Assembly: GCA_036397555.1 (NCBI GenBank)
Contig: DASWIS010000020.1
Coordinates: 44,163 to 108,162, forward strand
DNA from: Candidatus Zixiibacteriota bacterium
GTDB taxonomy: Bacteria; Zixibacteria; MSB-5A5; WJJR01
Length of the DNA stretch: 64,000 bases
Direction of reading: 5' to 3'
In this document: positions 42,400 through 50,602 of the stretch, in pieces
Position numbering within the stretch: position 1 is the first letter of the stretch
How the letters are laid out: each line of letters begins with the position of its first letter
Notes under the pieces: generated by a model
Told to the model about the DNA's origin: nothing
Database searches by the model: none
The model's input: the letters and a program-made list of their open reading frames with translations, nothing else
Position numbers and translations under genes: made by a program

Positions 42400-44700
42400 T
42401 CAATCCACCCATTCGGCGATAAAGACGTTCGTCTCGTACGGTTCTGAGTTGTTGCGATTCGACGCCCAGACCAGTTTGGTCCCGTCGTGATTGAACATGG
42501 GAAAACCGTCGAAAGTCTCGTTGGTCGTGATCCGCCGCAGCCCGGAGCCGTCGATGTTGATGATGTACAAGTCAAAGTTGCGACCGTGCGGATCGTCCAT
42601 GTTTGACGCAAAGATCAGTCGTTTGCCGTCGGGATGGAAATACGGACAGAAACTGGCTGCCGCAAAGTCGGTGATCTTCGTCTTGCTGCTGCCATCGGCG
42701 TCCATGACGTACAACTCCAGTTTGCCGGGACGGATCAACCCCTGCTTCAGCAGGCCCCGGTAGTCGGCCGCCTCAGCGGAATCGGCGGGACGGCTGGCGC
42801 GGTAGCAGATCTTGCTGCCATCAGCGGAAAAGAATGCGCCGCCGTCGTAACCCACCTCGTGGGTCAAACGGATGACGTTCGAGCCGTCCGGATTCATCGT
42901 ATACAACTCCAGATCGCCGTCGCGCACGGACGTGAACAGTATCTTCGAGCCGTCCGGCGAGTAGACCGCCTCGGCATCGTAGCCCGGCGTCGTCGTCAGG
43001 CGCTTGATGTCCGAGCCGTCGGGATTGACCGAAAAGACGTCGAATCCTTCGTACAAGGCCCAGACATACCCCTGCGACCGATCCGGCTTGGGCGGGCACG
43101 AATCATCGACCAGATACGTCGAGCAGTAGATGACGCGCTTCCCATCGGGCGCGAAGAACGAACATGTGGTGACGCCGCCCGGAACCGAAACCTGCCGGAC
43201 GTCGCCGCCGTCGATGTTCATACTGAAAATTCGGTCGCAGTCGTAGCCGTCGCGCGTGGTCTGAAAAATCAACCGGTCGCCGGTGCTGTTGAAATACGCC
43301 TCAGCGTTTTGTCCGCCAAACGTCAACTGACGGATGTTGCGCAGGTGGGTCTCGCCGGGAAATGCGAGCGAATCGATCGGTGCCGCCCCCGATCCGCCCG
43401 ATTCGCCCCCGCCTTGAAAGGCCCGTGCGAAGCGAACACGCTCGGAGAGCGTCGGGTGGCTGTATCGCCAGAATCGTATGAACGGATGCGGATCGGGATT
43501 GGCCAGATTGGCGCTGGCGAGCTTTTCGAATGCGCCCTCCGCGGCCGCCGCGTTGCGTGTCGCCTCCAAACCAAAGATGTCCGCCTGATGCTCGATGTGT
43601 CGGCCGAAACCGTTGACCAGCGGCTCGCTGAGGAAGCTGCAAACGCTGAGAAACAGCGCAATCAACGGCAAACTGGCATAGCTCGACAGGCGATCGAACC
43701 CGAAACGCTCGGTGTGCATGGCAATGATCCTTGTCATGTAGCGGTGAATGAGGTACGCAAAGATAAACAGCATCATCACGGCGATTCCGAACCCGATCCA
43801 GACGTGATTCAGCACGTAGTGTCCCATTTCATGCCCCACGACAAAGAGAACCTCGTCGGGCGACATGGTCGCGATCAGGTTGTCGAAGAGCACGATGCGC
43901 TTGGTCTTGCGCAGTCCGGTGACATAGGCGTTGAGCTTCTTGGTTTCCCGCGAAGCGTCGAGCACGAAGACGCGCGACTCGTCGATCCCCGACCGGGACG
44001 CCAAATCCAGAATCCGGGTCTTCAGCGGACCTTCGTCCATCGGGCTTTGCTTGTAGAAAAGCGGCGTGATGATCAGGGGAGAAAGAACAATCAGGAAAAA
44101 CAGGATCGGCACCGAGACCACGCCGACCCAGGCCCACCAGCTTTTGGGACAACGACGGATCAGCGCATAGAGAATCCAGACAAAAACAGCCAGGAGTACG
44201 AACGAAACCCCAAAGCCCTTGGCCCAGTCGAGCATGAATGCCCCGACCGTCTGGTTGGACAGTTCATACTGATGCTCGAGCACATAACCGAGGTAGTAGG
44301 TCAACGGCAGCGAGGCCGCCTCGGACACGGCCATGAAGAGCAAAAGAAAGATCAGCATCGTGAAGAAACGACGGCGCCCGACGCGTTCGGCCCACGCCAG
44401 CATGCGTGCGGCAAACCCGGTGTAGAGAATGACCAGCAGTACCAGCGCCGAATACGCAAAAGTGACAAAGTAGAAGATGTTCCTGGTGGTCGAGTATGCG
44501 ATCGCCTCCGCGCGGCGTTCCGGAGTCATCTCTCCCCAGCCGGGATCATCTGCGGTCGCGATGGCGGTATCGTGCGCGGCAGTGGCCGCATCCTGGGCGT
44601 GACAGGACCCGCCAATCGGCGCCGTTAGGAGCGTCACCAGCAACATCGCCGCTCCCCAAACTGCCCCGTGTGAGAAATGTCGAATAGCCCACCCGTTCAC
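42400..44700 (-). CDS. M48 (Ste24/HtpX-like) membrane metalloprotease fused to a TolB-type beta-propeller
   Basis: 766 residues, GTG start. The N-terminal 420 residues look like a Ste24-type CAAX protease: signal or first helix, several membrane helices, zinc motif HEMGH (His 290, His 294) and downstream EHQAD supplying the third ligand. Residues about 440-766 form a PD40/TolB propeller with repeats such as DGKRVIYCS, DGSKILFTS and NPDGSNVIRLT. The combination suggests a membrane protease with a soluble substrate-binding module. All zinc ligands are present, so activity is expected. Two paralogous small genes lie upstream on the same strand. Confidence 0.9.
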   Translation of the reverse strand: MNGWAIRHFSHGAVWGAAMLLVTLLTAPIGGSCHAQDAATAAHDTAIATADDPGWGEMTPERRAEAIAYSTTRNIFYFVTFAYSALVLLVILYTGFAARMLAWAERVGRRRFFTMLIFLLLFMAVSEAASLPLTYYLGYVLEHQYELSNQTVGAFMLDWAKGFGVSFVLLAVFVWILYALIRRCPKSWWAWVGVVSVPILFFLIVLSPLIITPLFYKQSPMDEGPLKTRILDLASRSGIDESRVFVLDASRETKKLNAYVTGLRKTKRIVLFDNLIATMSPDEVLFVVGHEMGHYVLNHVWIGFGIAVMMLFIFAYLIHRYMTRIIAMHTERFGFDRLSSYASLPLIALFLSVCSFLSEPLVNGFGRHIEHQADIFGLEATRNAAAAEGAFEKLASANLANPDPHPFIRFWRYSHPTLSERVRFARAFQGGGESGGSGAAPIDSLAFPGETHLRNIRQLTFGGQNAEAYFNSTGDRLIFQTTRDGYDCDRIFSMNIDGGDVRQVSVPGGVTTCSFFAPDGKRVIYCSTYLVDDSCPPKPDRSQGYVWALYEGFDVFSVNPDGSDIKRLTTTPGYDAEAVYSPDGSKILFTSVRDGDLELYTMNPDGSNVIRLTHEVGYDGGAFFSADGSKICYRASRPADSAEAADYRGLLKQGLIRPGKLELYVMDADGSSKTKITDFAAASFCPYFHPDGKRLIFASNMDDPHGRNFDLYIINIDGSGLRRITTNETFDGFPMFNHDGTKLVWASNRNNSEPYETNVFIAEWVD

Positions 44701-44788
44701 AACGGCAATCTATGACACCGTGTGCGGAACGGGCAATTGCAATGGAGAATCACCCGTCTATTCTGACAACGGCGCGCTGCGGGGGGGT

Positions 44789-44971
44789 CTAAGAGCGCGG
44801 CGCCGCGCCGCGTTCGACCCTGGCACCGTGGCGCTTTGGCCATGAAGAAATCAGCATTAGACGCTCGCTGAGGATCGAATTGACAACGCGTGAGAAATGA
44901 CCCGGCGCCAACTGCTGCAACGACAGCGGATGCCAGTACATCTTGTTGGGGGCACGGCGGGATTCGGACAC
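44789..44971 (-). CDS. Small WHPL-motif protein, copy 1 (60 residues)
   Basis: GTG at 44971 preceded by GGGAGGGCCACC. Product begins MSESRRAPNKMYWHPLSLQQL and continues to a valine/isoleucine stretch (SRVVNSILSERLML) and a basic tail. It shares R..P.K..WHPL.LQQL.P.....VV..IL with the gene 171 bp upstream (45143-45310). No signal peptide or known domain. The conserved core with strong ribosome sites in both copies argues for real genes; they precede the M48 protease gene on the same strand. Confidence 0.6.
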   Translation of the reverse strand: MSESRRAPNKMYWHPLSLQQLAPGHFSRVVNSILSERLMLISSWPKRHGARVERGAAPRS

Positions 44972-45142
44972 GGTGGCCCTCCCTTTGTCGGAAACCGATT
45001 CGACAACCGTTGGAACCATCGTGCGTCAGAAAGCCCGTTGTTGATGGAGCCCCGATTAAGCCAAGTTGAAATCCCGGTAAATCGGGGCGAGGTGATGCTA
45101 TACAGCGATTCGGGCACGACTCCCGGTCGGTGCCGGCCGGAC

Positions 45143-45310
45143 TCAACGTTTCGGCCGGGTCTCCGGGCCGGTTCGCGGCAGGCCCAGCGGTGTCAATGTC
45201 AGGTGTCCCGCCAGAATATGATCGACGACGCTCACCAATCGATTGGGCGGGAGTTGCTGGAGCGCCAGCGGATGCCAGCAAAACTTCGCGGGCCGTCGGT
45301 TCCGTTCCAT
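45143..45310 (-). CDS. Small WHPL-motif protein, copy 2 (55 residues)
   Basis: ATG at 45310 with a textbook ribosome site (GGAGGTG, 4-nt spacer). Product MERNRRPAKFCWHPLALQQLPP..., then LVSVVDHILAGHLTLTPLG and a basic end. Matches copy 1 over about 33 residues with divergent ends. Between the copies lies a 9-bp inverted repeat GCCCCGATT/AATCGGGGC near 45055-45095. The 313 bp from 45311 to 45623, up to hisS, hold nothing else I recognise. Confidence 0.6.
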   Translation of the reverse strand: MERNRRPAKFCWHPLALQQLPPNRLVSVVDHILAGHLTLTPLGLPRTGPETRPKR

Positions 45311-45623
45311 CGCACACCTCCGTACCGGCGATCTATGGCCATCACGAGGAGGTGGTGAGGGTTCCTTCCCCGCACGCGTCAACGATCGGGAAGATCGGCT
45401 TGCTGGCTTGACGGTGAGGCGACGGTCTTCCTATGTCAAATACGTACCGTCGCCGAATTGCGTGAGCAAAATCGTGACCCTGTGATCGTGCGCGTCATTT
45501 TCCCGATTGACTCCGCGCACCGGCACGCGACAGTATCGTCGGTCGTCTGCCGGCTCCGGCGTGTCCGGGGCGTTCTGTTGCACGGACACAACACAGACGA
45601 AAATTCGGGACAATTGACGTATC

Positions 45624-46907
45624 ATGCGCGTCATGCGAGACGGATTCCAAAAGCTCCTGGGCACCGCCGATCTGCTGCCCGAGGAATCGGCGCGCTGGAC
45701 GCACGCGGAAGCGATCGTCCGCGCCACGATGCGGCGATTCGGTTTCGGGGAGATTCGCACCCCGATCATGGAGCCGACCGGCCTCTTCGAAAAAGGAACC
45801 GGCGCCAGCACCGACATCGTGCAAAAGGAAATGTACACCTTCACCGACCGCGGCGACCGCTCGATCACGCTAAGGCCCGAGGGCACGCCCTCGGCGGTAC
45901 GCGCCTATCTCGAAGCCAGTCTGGGCGCCCAGCGCCCGGTCTGGAAACTGTTCTACTCCGGGCCGATGTTTCGCGCCGAACGTCCACAGAAAGGACGGCT
46001 GCGCCAGTTCCATCAATACGGCGCCGAGCTGGTCGGGTCGGCATTGCCCGCCGCCGATGTCGAGATCATCACGCTCGCCGAAGCGACATTGCGCGACCTC
46101 GGAGTCGGCGAGTTCTCACTGATCCTCAACTCCATCGGCGATGCCGATGCCCGCAATGCGCATAATGCGGCACTGCGCGACTATCTCGGACGCGATGATG
46201 TGCGGACCAAACTCTGCGACGACTGCATCCGCCGCGCCGCGACCAATCCCTTGCGCATCTTCGACTGCAAGAAGGAATCGTGTTTACGCCTGATTGCCAG
46301 GGCGCCGACCATCGATGGATACCTGACGGACGATGACCGGTCACACTTCGATACTGTCCGCTCGTCATTGAAATCGTTGGGCATCCCCTACGAGATCGAT
46401 GTGCGCATGGTGCGCGGCCTGGATTATTACACGCGCACAACGTTTGAGATCAAATCGAGCCGGCTGGGTGCGCAGGATTCGTTGTTGGGCGGCGGACGCT
46501 ACGACCGCTTGGTCGAATTGTACGACGGCCCGCCGACCCCCGCGGTCGGCTTTGCGGCGGGCTGGGAGCGGATCCTCGATGTGCGGGAGATGGCGGGCGC
46601 CCCTCCCAATGCATCGCCGCCGCTCGATGTTTTCGTCTGCACGCTCGGCGAACAGGCGCAGACGCGCGCGGCGCATATCCTGGCGGCGATTCGCACGCTG
46701 GGATTCTCAGCCGACCGTGACTTCCTGGGGCGCGGCCTGAAGGCGCAAATGAAGGACGCCGACAGGTCGGGCGCGCGCTATGTTCTGATTGTCGGCGATG
46801 ATGAAATCGCCCGCGGCCGATTCACGCTGCGCCGCATGGACACATCGGAACAAACCGATATCGATGCCGATCATACAAAGTGGACACAAGGGACATTTGC
46901 GGTGTAG
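45624..46907 (+). CDS. hisS: Histidyl-tRNA synthetase
   Basis: 427 residues. Class II aminoacyl-tRNA synthetase charging tRNA-His. Visible: motif 1 region FGEIRTPIMEPTGLFEKGTG, motif 2 FRAERPQKGRLRQFHQYG, histidine-binding segments LVRGLDYYTRTTFE (written VRGLDYYTRT) and GGGRYDRLVELY, motif 3 PAVGFAAGWERI, and a C-terminal anticodon-binding domain (DVFVCTLGEQAQ..., FLGRGLKAQMKDADRSGARY). A second ATG three codons in is possible. Full length for the family. aspS follows, a common pairing. Confidence 0.97.
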   Translation: MRVMRDGFQKLLGTADLLPEESARWTHAEAIVRATMRRFGFGEIRTPIMEPTGLFEKGTGASTDIVQKEMYTFTDRGDRSITLRPEGTPSAVRAYLEASLGAQRPVWKLFYSGPMFRAERPQKGRLRQFHQYGAELVGSALPAADVEIITLAEATLRDLGVGEFSLILNSIGDADARNAHNAALRDYLGRDDVRTKLCDDCIRRAATNPLRIFDCKKESCLRLIARAPTIDGYLTDDDRSHFDTVRSSLKSLGIPYEIDVRMVRGLDYYTRTTFEIKSSRLGAQDSLLGGGRYDRLVELYDGPPTPAVGFAAGWERILDVREMAGAPPNASPPLDVFVCTLGEQAQTRAAHILAAIRTLGFSADRDFLGRGLKAQMKDADRSGARYVLIVGDDEIARGRFTLRRMDTSEQTDIDADHTKWTQGTFAV

Positions 46908-46927
46908 GGTGGCACAAGGTGTGTGGA

Positions 46928-46949
46928 CGCCAGGCGTCCTCGCCTGGCG
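46928..46949 (+). repeat. Intergenic palindrome, TCCT-loop family, copy 1
   Basis: CGCCAGGCG-TCCT-CGCCTGGCG: a 9-bp perfect stem with TCCT loop, 20 bp after the hisS stop. Related copies lie at 47017-47038 (opposite orientation) and 48919-48944. May end hisS transcription or be a REP-like element. Confidence 0.7.
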
Positions 46950-47016
46950 CAACCCACGCTGGCGGGGAACGGCTGGCCGGCTCTGTGACTATGGTGGATT
47001 CAATGTGACTTCACTC

Positions 47017-47038
47017 CGCCACGCGAGGACGCGCGGCG
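47017..47038 (-). repeat. Intergenic palindrome, TCCT-loop family, copy 2
   Basis: On the minus strand CGCCGCGCG-TCCT-CGCGTGGCG, eight of nine stem positions pairing by Watson-Crick with one G-U. It stands in opposite orientation to copy 1, 67 bp away, just before the aspS start. Confidence 0.55.
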
Positions 47039-47062
47039 TGCACGATCGGTGTTAGATCGCCC

Positions 47063-48883
47063 ATGCTCCCCATCGAAGCCATCAAACGCACCCACACCTG
47101 CGGGCAACTGCGTGCCGAGCACACGGGACAGACTGTGCGTCTCAACGGCTGGGTCGCGCGCTGGCGCAACCTCGGCGGACTGCTCTTCATCGATCTGCGC
47201 GACCGCTACGGCATCACGCAGATCGTCTTTCATCCCGAACATGTCGACGCCGCGATGATGGACACCGCCTCGGCGTTGCGCGCCGAGAGCGTGATCGGCA
47301 TCGAAGGCACAGTCCAGCTACGTCCGGCCGGAACCGAGAACAGCAAACTGCCGACCGGACAAATCGAAGTCGCCGTATCACGACTCGTCATCCTCAACCG
47401 CGCCGAGACGCCGCCGTTTGAAATCGTCGACGACACCAACGCCTCCGAAGACTTGCGCCTGAAGTACCGTTATCTCGATCTGCGCCGCAAACCGTTGCAG
47501 CAACGCTTGCACGTGCGACACGATGCCGCGCTGGCGACACGCGAATATCTCAGCAGCCAGCATTTCCTCGAAATCGAAACACCGCTCTTGATGCGTTCCA
47601 CCCCCGAGGGCGCGCGCGACTATATCGTGCCGTCGCGCGTCCACAAAGGCCGCTTCTACGCGCTGCCGCAGTCGCCGCAGTTGATGAAGCAGATATTGAT
47701 GGTCTCCGGTTTCGACCGCTACTTCCAACTGGCCCGCTGCCTGCGCGATGAAGACTTACGCGCCGACCGTCAGCCCGAACACACGCAAATCGATCTGGAG
47801 ATGACCTTCGTCACTCCCGACGACGTCTTCGCCGTCGTCGAGGGATTAATGAAGCACGTGTTCCGCAAAGTCCTCGACGTCGACGTCATCACGCCGTTCG
47901 GACGGATGACCTTCGACGAGTCAATGGACACCTACGGCATCGACAAGCCCGACCTGCGTTACGATCTGCCGATTGTCACGCTCAACGACTCAGTCAAGGG
48001 CTCCGGATTTCGCGTGTTCGATGACACGGTCGCCAATGGCGGGCGCGTCGCCGCTATCAGAGCGCCGGCATGGGCCAACCTCTCACGCAAGCAGATCAGC
48101 GATTTGGAAGAGCTGGTCAAAGCCGAAGGCGCGGCGGGGCTCGCCTACATCTTATATCAGGAAGAAGGGGTCAAATCGCCGATCGCGAAGTTCCTCTCGC
48201 CGGAATCACTCGACAAAATCACCGGCGCGACCGAGGCGCGCGTCGGCGATGCAGTGCTCATGGTCGCCGCCGATGTGAGGACCTGTCGCAAGGCGCTGGG
48301 GCAACTGCGCATCCGCATCGCGCGAGAACTCGGCCACATCCGTCCCGGCAAATGGGCATTCACCTGGGTGCATTCATTCCCGCTCTTCGAATACAACGCC
48401 GAAGCCGGTCGCTACGATGCCATGCACAACATCGTCACGCATCCCTTCGAGGAAGACCTGCCCAAGCTCGAGGCGGGCTTTTCGACCGACATTCCCGGCG
48501 GCGATCCGCGTCACCCGTGGGAACAGATTCGCGGCCACCAATACGACTTGGTGCTCAACGGTGTCGAGCTTGCTTCCGGCGGCATGCGCAACTACCGCGC
48601 CGACCTGCAAAAGCGCGTGCTCAACGCCTTGGGCATCGACGATGACCGCGCCGAACGGATGTTCGGTTTTCTATTGGAGTCCTTCAAGTACGGCGCCCCG
48701 CCGCACGGCGGCATCGCGCTCGGCTTCGACCGCGTGGTCGCGCTGTTGTGCGGCTGCGACTCGATCCGCGAAGTCATCGCCTTCCCCAAGACCACGCAGG
48801 CGCAATCGCTGATGGATGGCTCCCCGTCATCCGTCGACCCGCATCAGTTGGCGGAGCTGGGGATAGAAATCAGCGGCAAGTGA
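47063..48883 (+). CDS. aspS: Aspartyl-tRNA synthetase (bacterial type)
   Basis: 606 residues, full length. N-terminal OB-fold anticodon-binding domain (VRLNGWVARWRNLGGLLFIDLRDRYG), class II catalytic core with FLEIETPLLMRSTPEGARDY, motif 2 FDRYFQLARCLRDEDLRADRQPEHTQID, and motif 3 GGIALGFDRVVALLCG; an inserted GAD domain (residues about 290-410) marks the bacterial form. It acylates tRNA-Asp and, depending on the genome's Gat enzymes, possibly tRNA-Asn. Flanked on both sides by TCCT-loop palindromes. Confidence 0.97.
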   Translation: MLPIEAIKRTHTCGQLRAEHTGQTVRLNGWVARWRNLGGLLFIDLRDRYGITQIVFHPEHVDAAMMDTASALRAESVIGIEGTVQLRPAGTENSKLPTGQIEVAVSRLVILNRAETPPFEIVDDTNASEDLRLKYRYLDLRRKPLQQRLHVRHDAALATREYLSSQHFLEIETPLLMRSTPEGARDYIVPSRVHKGRFYALPQSPQLMKQILMVSGFDRYFQLARCLRDEDLRADRQPEHTQIDLEMTFVTPDDVFAVVEGLMKHVFRKVLDVDVITPFGRMTFDESMDTYGIDKPDLRYDLPIVTLNDSVKGSGFRVFDDTVANGGRVAAIRAPAWANLSRKQISDLEELVKAEGAAGLAYILYQEEGVKSPIAKFLSPESLDKITGATEARVGDAVLMVAADVRTCRKALGQLRIRIARELGHIRPGKWAFTWVHSFPLFEYNAEAGRYDAMHNIVTHPFEEDLPKLEAGFSTDIPGGDPRHPWEQIRGHQYDLVLNGVELASGGMRNYRADLQKRVLNALGIDDDRAERMFGFLLESFKYGAPPHGGIALGFDRVVALLCGCDSIREVIAFPKTTQAQSLMDGSPSSVDPHQLAELGIEISGK

Positions 48884-48918
48884 CGGCGAATGAGTGGGGC
48901 GGACGTCTTGTTCCTGTG

Positions 48919-48944
48919 CAGGCCAGACGTCCTCGTCTGGCCTG
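48919..48944 (+). repeat. Intergenic palindrome, TCCT-loop family, copy 3
   Basis: CAGGCCAGACG-TCCT-CGTCTGGCCTG, an 11-bp perfect stem, 35 bp after the aspS stop. The core CCAG.CGTCCTCG.CTGG is shared with copy 1. Likely acts as the aspS terminator or a dispersed element. Confidence 0.7.
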
Positions 48945-49438
48945 CCCCCGTCAGGTGGCAGAACACACCCTGACTTGTTGACGAATCATGCTTAGCTGTG
49001 GGATTGCACAGATGCACGTACGCAAAGAGCATGAGTGTCTATTGGCCGGGTGCCCGCGACGACATCGCGAGCTGTGTGCCCGCACCCTGGTGGCGGAATC
49101 CCCGTCGGAGGGTGGGGCACGAACATGCGGAATCCGTAGAACGTCGATCCATCGAACCCCATGGATGGGCGCAATGAATTGCTTGTCCTGAGCGCAGTGT
49201 GAGGGCGCCCCCACGACCTCCATTTCATACGGCGTAACTCTCTGAGCCCCAAACGCATGGGATACATGCGCCAACGCCCTGCCACATTTCCCCGCCCAAA
49301 CCTCCTCGGCCGCGTATATTCCCATCCGCAGGACAATGACGCGACAAGCGGGGGCGATTACATCGCGGGCGAACAGTCCGATATTACCTGAGTAAGACAT
49401 CATACAGCCCGATCCCGGTGAGAATTGTCTGATACGCT
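48945..49438. other. Intergenic stretch, no supported gene
   Basis: About 490 bp before phoH. ORFs are present on both strands (up to 150 codons on the minus strand) but have Arg/Cys/His-rich, non-protein-like compositions and no ribosome sites. The phoH promoter should lie in the 3' part. Confidence 0.45.
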
Positions 49439-50521
49439 TTGAGTAAACCCAGCCAGCGAATCATTTCGATTGAAGGATGCGACCCGCGCGTGTTGCTCGG
49501 GCGGCATGGTGTCTTTTTGCCGCTGATCGAGGCGCGTTTCGGCGTGGCGCTGACCGCGCGCGGCGAAGAGATCATCGCCGTCGGCAAGCCCGAAGATGTG
49601 GATTCGGTCGCGCGGCTCATTGACGACCTGATGACCCACATCGCCAAGACCGGCGAACTCTCCGAGCGTTATTTGCACTACGCGATGACGATCATCGGCG
49701 AGGGGCAGGAGGGGCCCTCAGCGCAACTCGAAGCCGCCGCGCCGGGTGGAACGCGCTTTAAGATCACTGCCAAGACGTTGGGGCAGAAGGAGTACCTTGA
49801 AGCGATCGAGAACTACGATCTGACTATCGCCATCGGTCCCGCCGGCACGGGAAAGACATACCTTGCGGTCGCCATGGCGGTCGCCGAACTGAAAGCCAAG
49901 CTGGTCAACCGCATCGTCTTGGCCCGTCCGGCGGTCGAGGCGGGCGAATCGCTCGGCTTCCTGCCGGGAGACATGCGCGCCAAGGTCGACCCGTACCTGC
50001 GGCCGGTCTATGATGCCATGTACGACATGATGCCGACCGACAAAATGCACCGCATGCTGGAGAACAACACGATCGAGATCGCGCCGTTGGCGTTTATGCG
50101 CGGGCGCACGCTCAACAACGCCTTTGTCATTCTCGATGAAGCGCAAAACACGACCGCCGGGCAGATGAAGATGTTTTTGACCCGTCTGGGCGAGCGTTCC
50201 AAGGCGGTGGTCACCGGCGACATTACGCAAATCGATCTGGACAATCCGGCCGCTTCGGGCCTGCTTTTGGTCGAAAAGATTCTTTCGGGGATTAAAGGGG
50301 TGGCTTTCGTGCGGCTGACCGAACGCGATATCGTGCGGCATCGACTGGTGGGCGAGATCGTCCGCGCCTTCGACCGTCACGAACAGGCGTTGCGCGCCGC
50401 CGGGGCGGATCTTTCCAACGGCACCAACGGCCTTCCGTCCAGCCCGGTCCGTCGTCCCCATCGCAAGGCGCCCTTCGGGACACGGACCGCGCCCTCAACC
50501 TCGCTGCAATCCCGGCCGTAA
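49439..50521 (+). CDS. phoH: PhoH-family ATPase (YbeZ-like)
   Basis: 360 residues from a TTG at 49439; no in-frame ATG or GTG fits the conserved N-terminus. Contains Walker A GPAGTGKTYLA (Gly 133 onwards), ARPAVEAGESLGFLPGD, Walker B FVILDEAQN and GDITQIDLD, all intact. PhoH/YbeZ is a helicase-like ATPase acting with YbeY in ribosome and RNA metabolism. The order phoH-pgpH-ybeY-corC-like here matches the conserved bacterial neighbourhood. The last 50 residues are Pro/Arg/Ser-rich and disordered. Confidence 0.93.
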   Translation: MSKPSQRIISIEGCDPRVLLGRHGVFLPLIEARFGVALTARGEEIIAVGKPEDVDSVARLIDDLMTHIAKTGELSERYLHYAMTIIGEGQEGPSAQLEAAAPGGTRFKITAKTLGQKEYLEAIENYDLTIAIGPAGTGKTYLAVAMAVAELKAKLVNRIVLARPAVEAGESLGFLPGDMRAKVDPYLRPVYDAMYDMMPTDKMHRMLENNTIEIAPLAFMRGRTLNNAFVILDEAQNTTAGQMKMFLTRLGERSKAVVTGDITQIDLDNPAASGLLLVEKILSGIKGVAFVRLTERDIVRHRLVGEIVRAFDRHEQALRAAGADLSNGTNGLPSSPVRRPHRKAPFGTRTAPSTSLQSRP

Positions 50522-50602
50522 CACGCGACATGGATGGTTTGACGCGGGTGTCACAAGCACCCTGACGATGCCCGCTGGGCTGCCGATACTGAGAGACTGA
50601 CG

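Noticed and set aside
42634..44628. 664-codon plus-strand ORF antisense to the M48-TolB gene
   Set aside because: It lies wholly inside a well-supported gene; its product is Arg/Gln/His-rich without domains. High GC removes stops from antisense frames.
48951..49403. 150-codon minus-strand ORF between aspS and phoH
   Set aside because: Composition (Arg, Cys, His, Pro-rich), no ribosome site, and competing ORFs in several frames.
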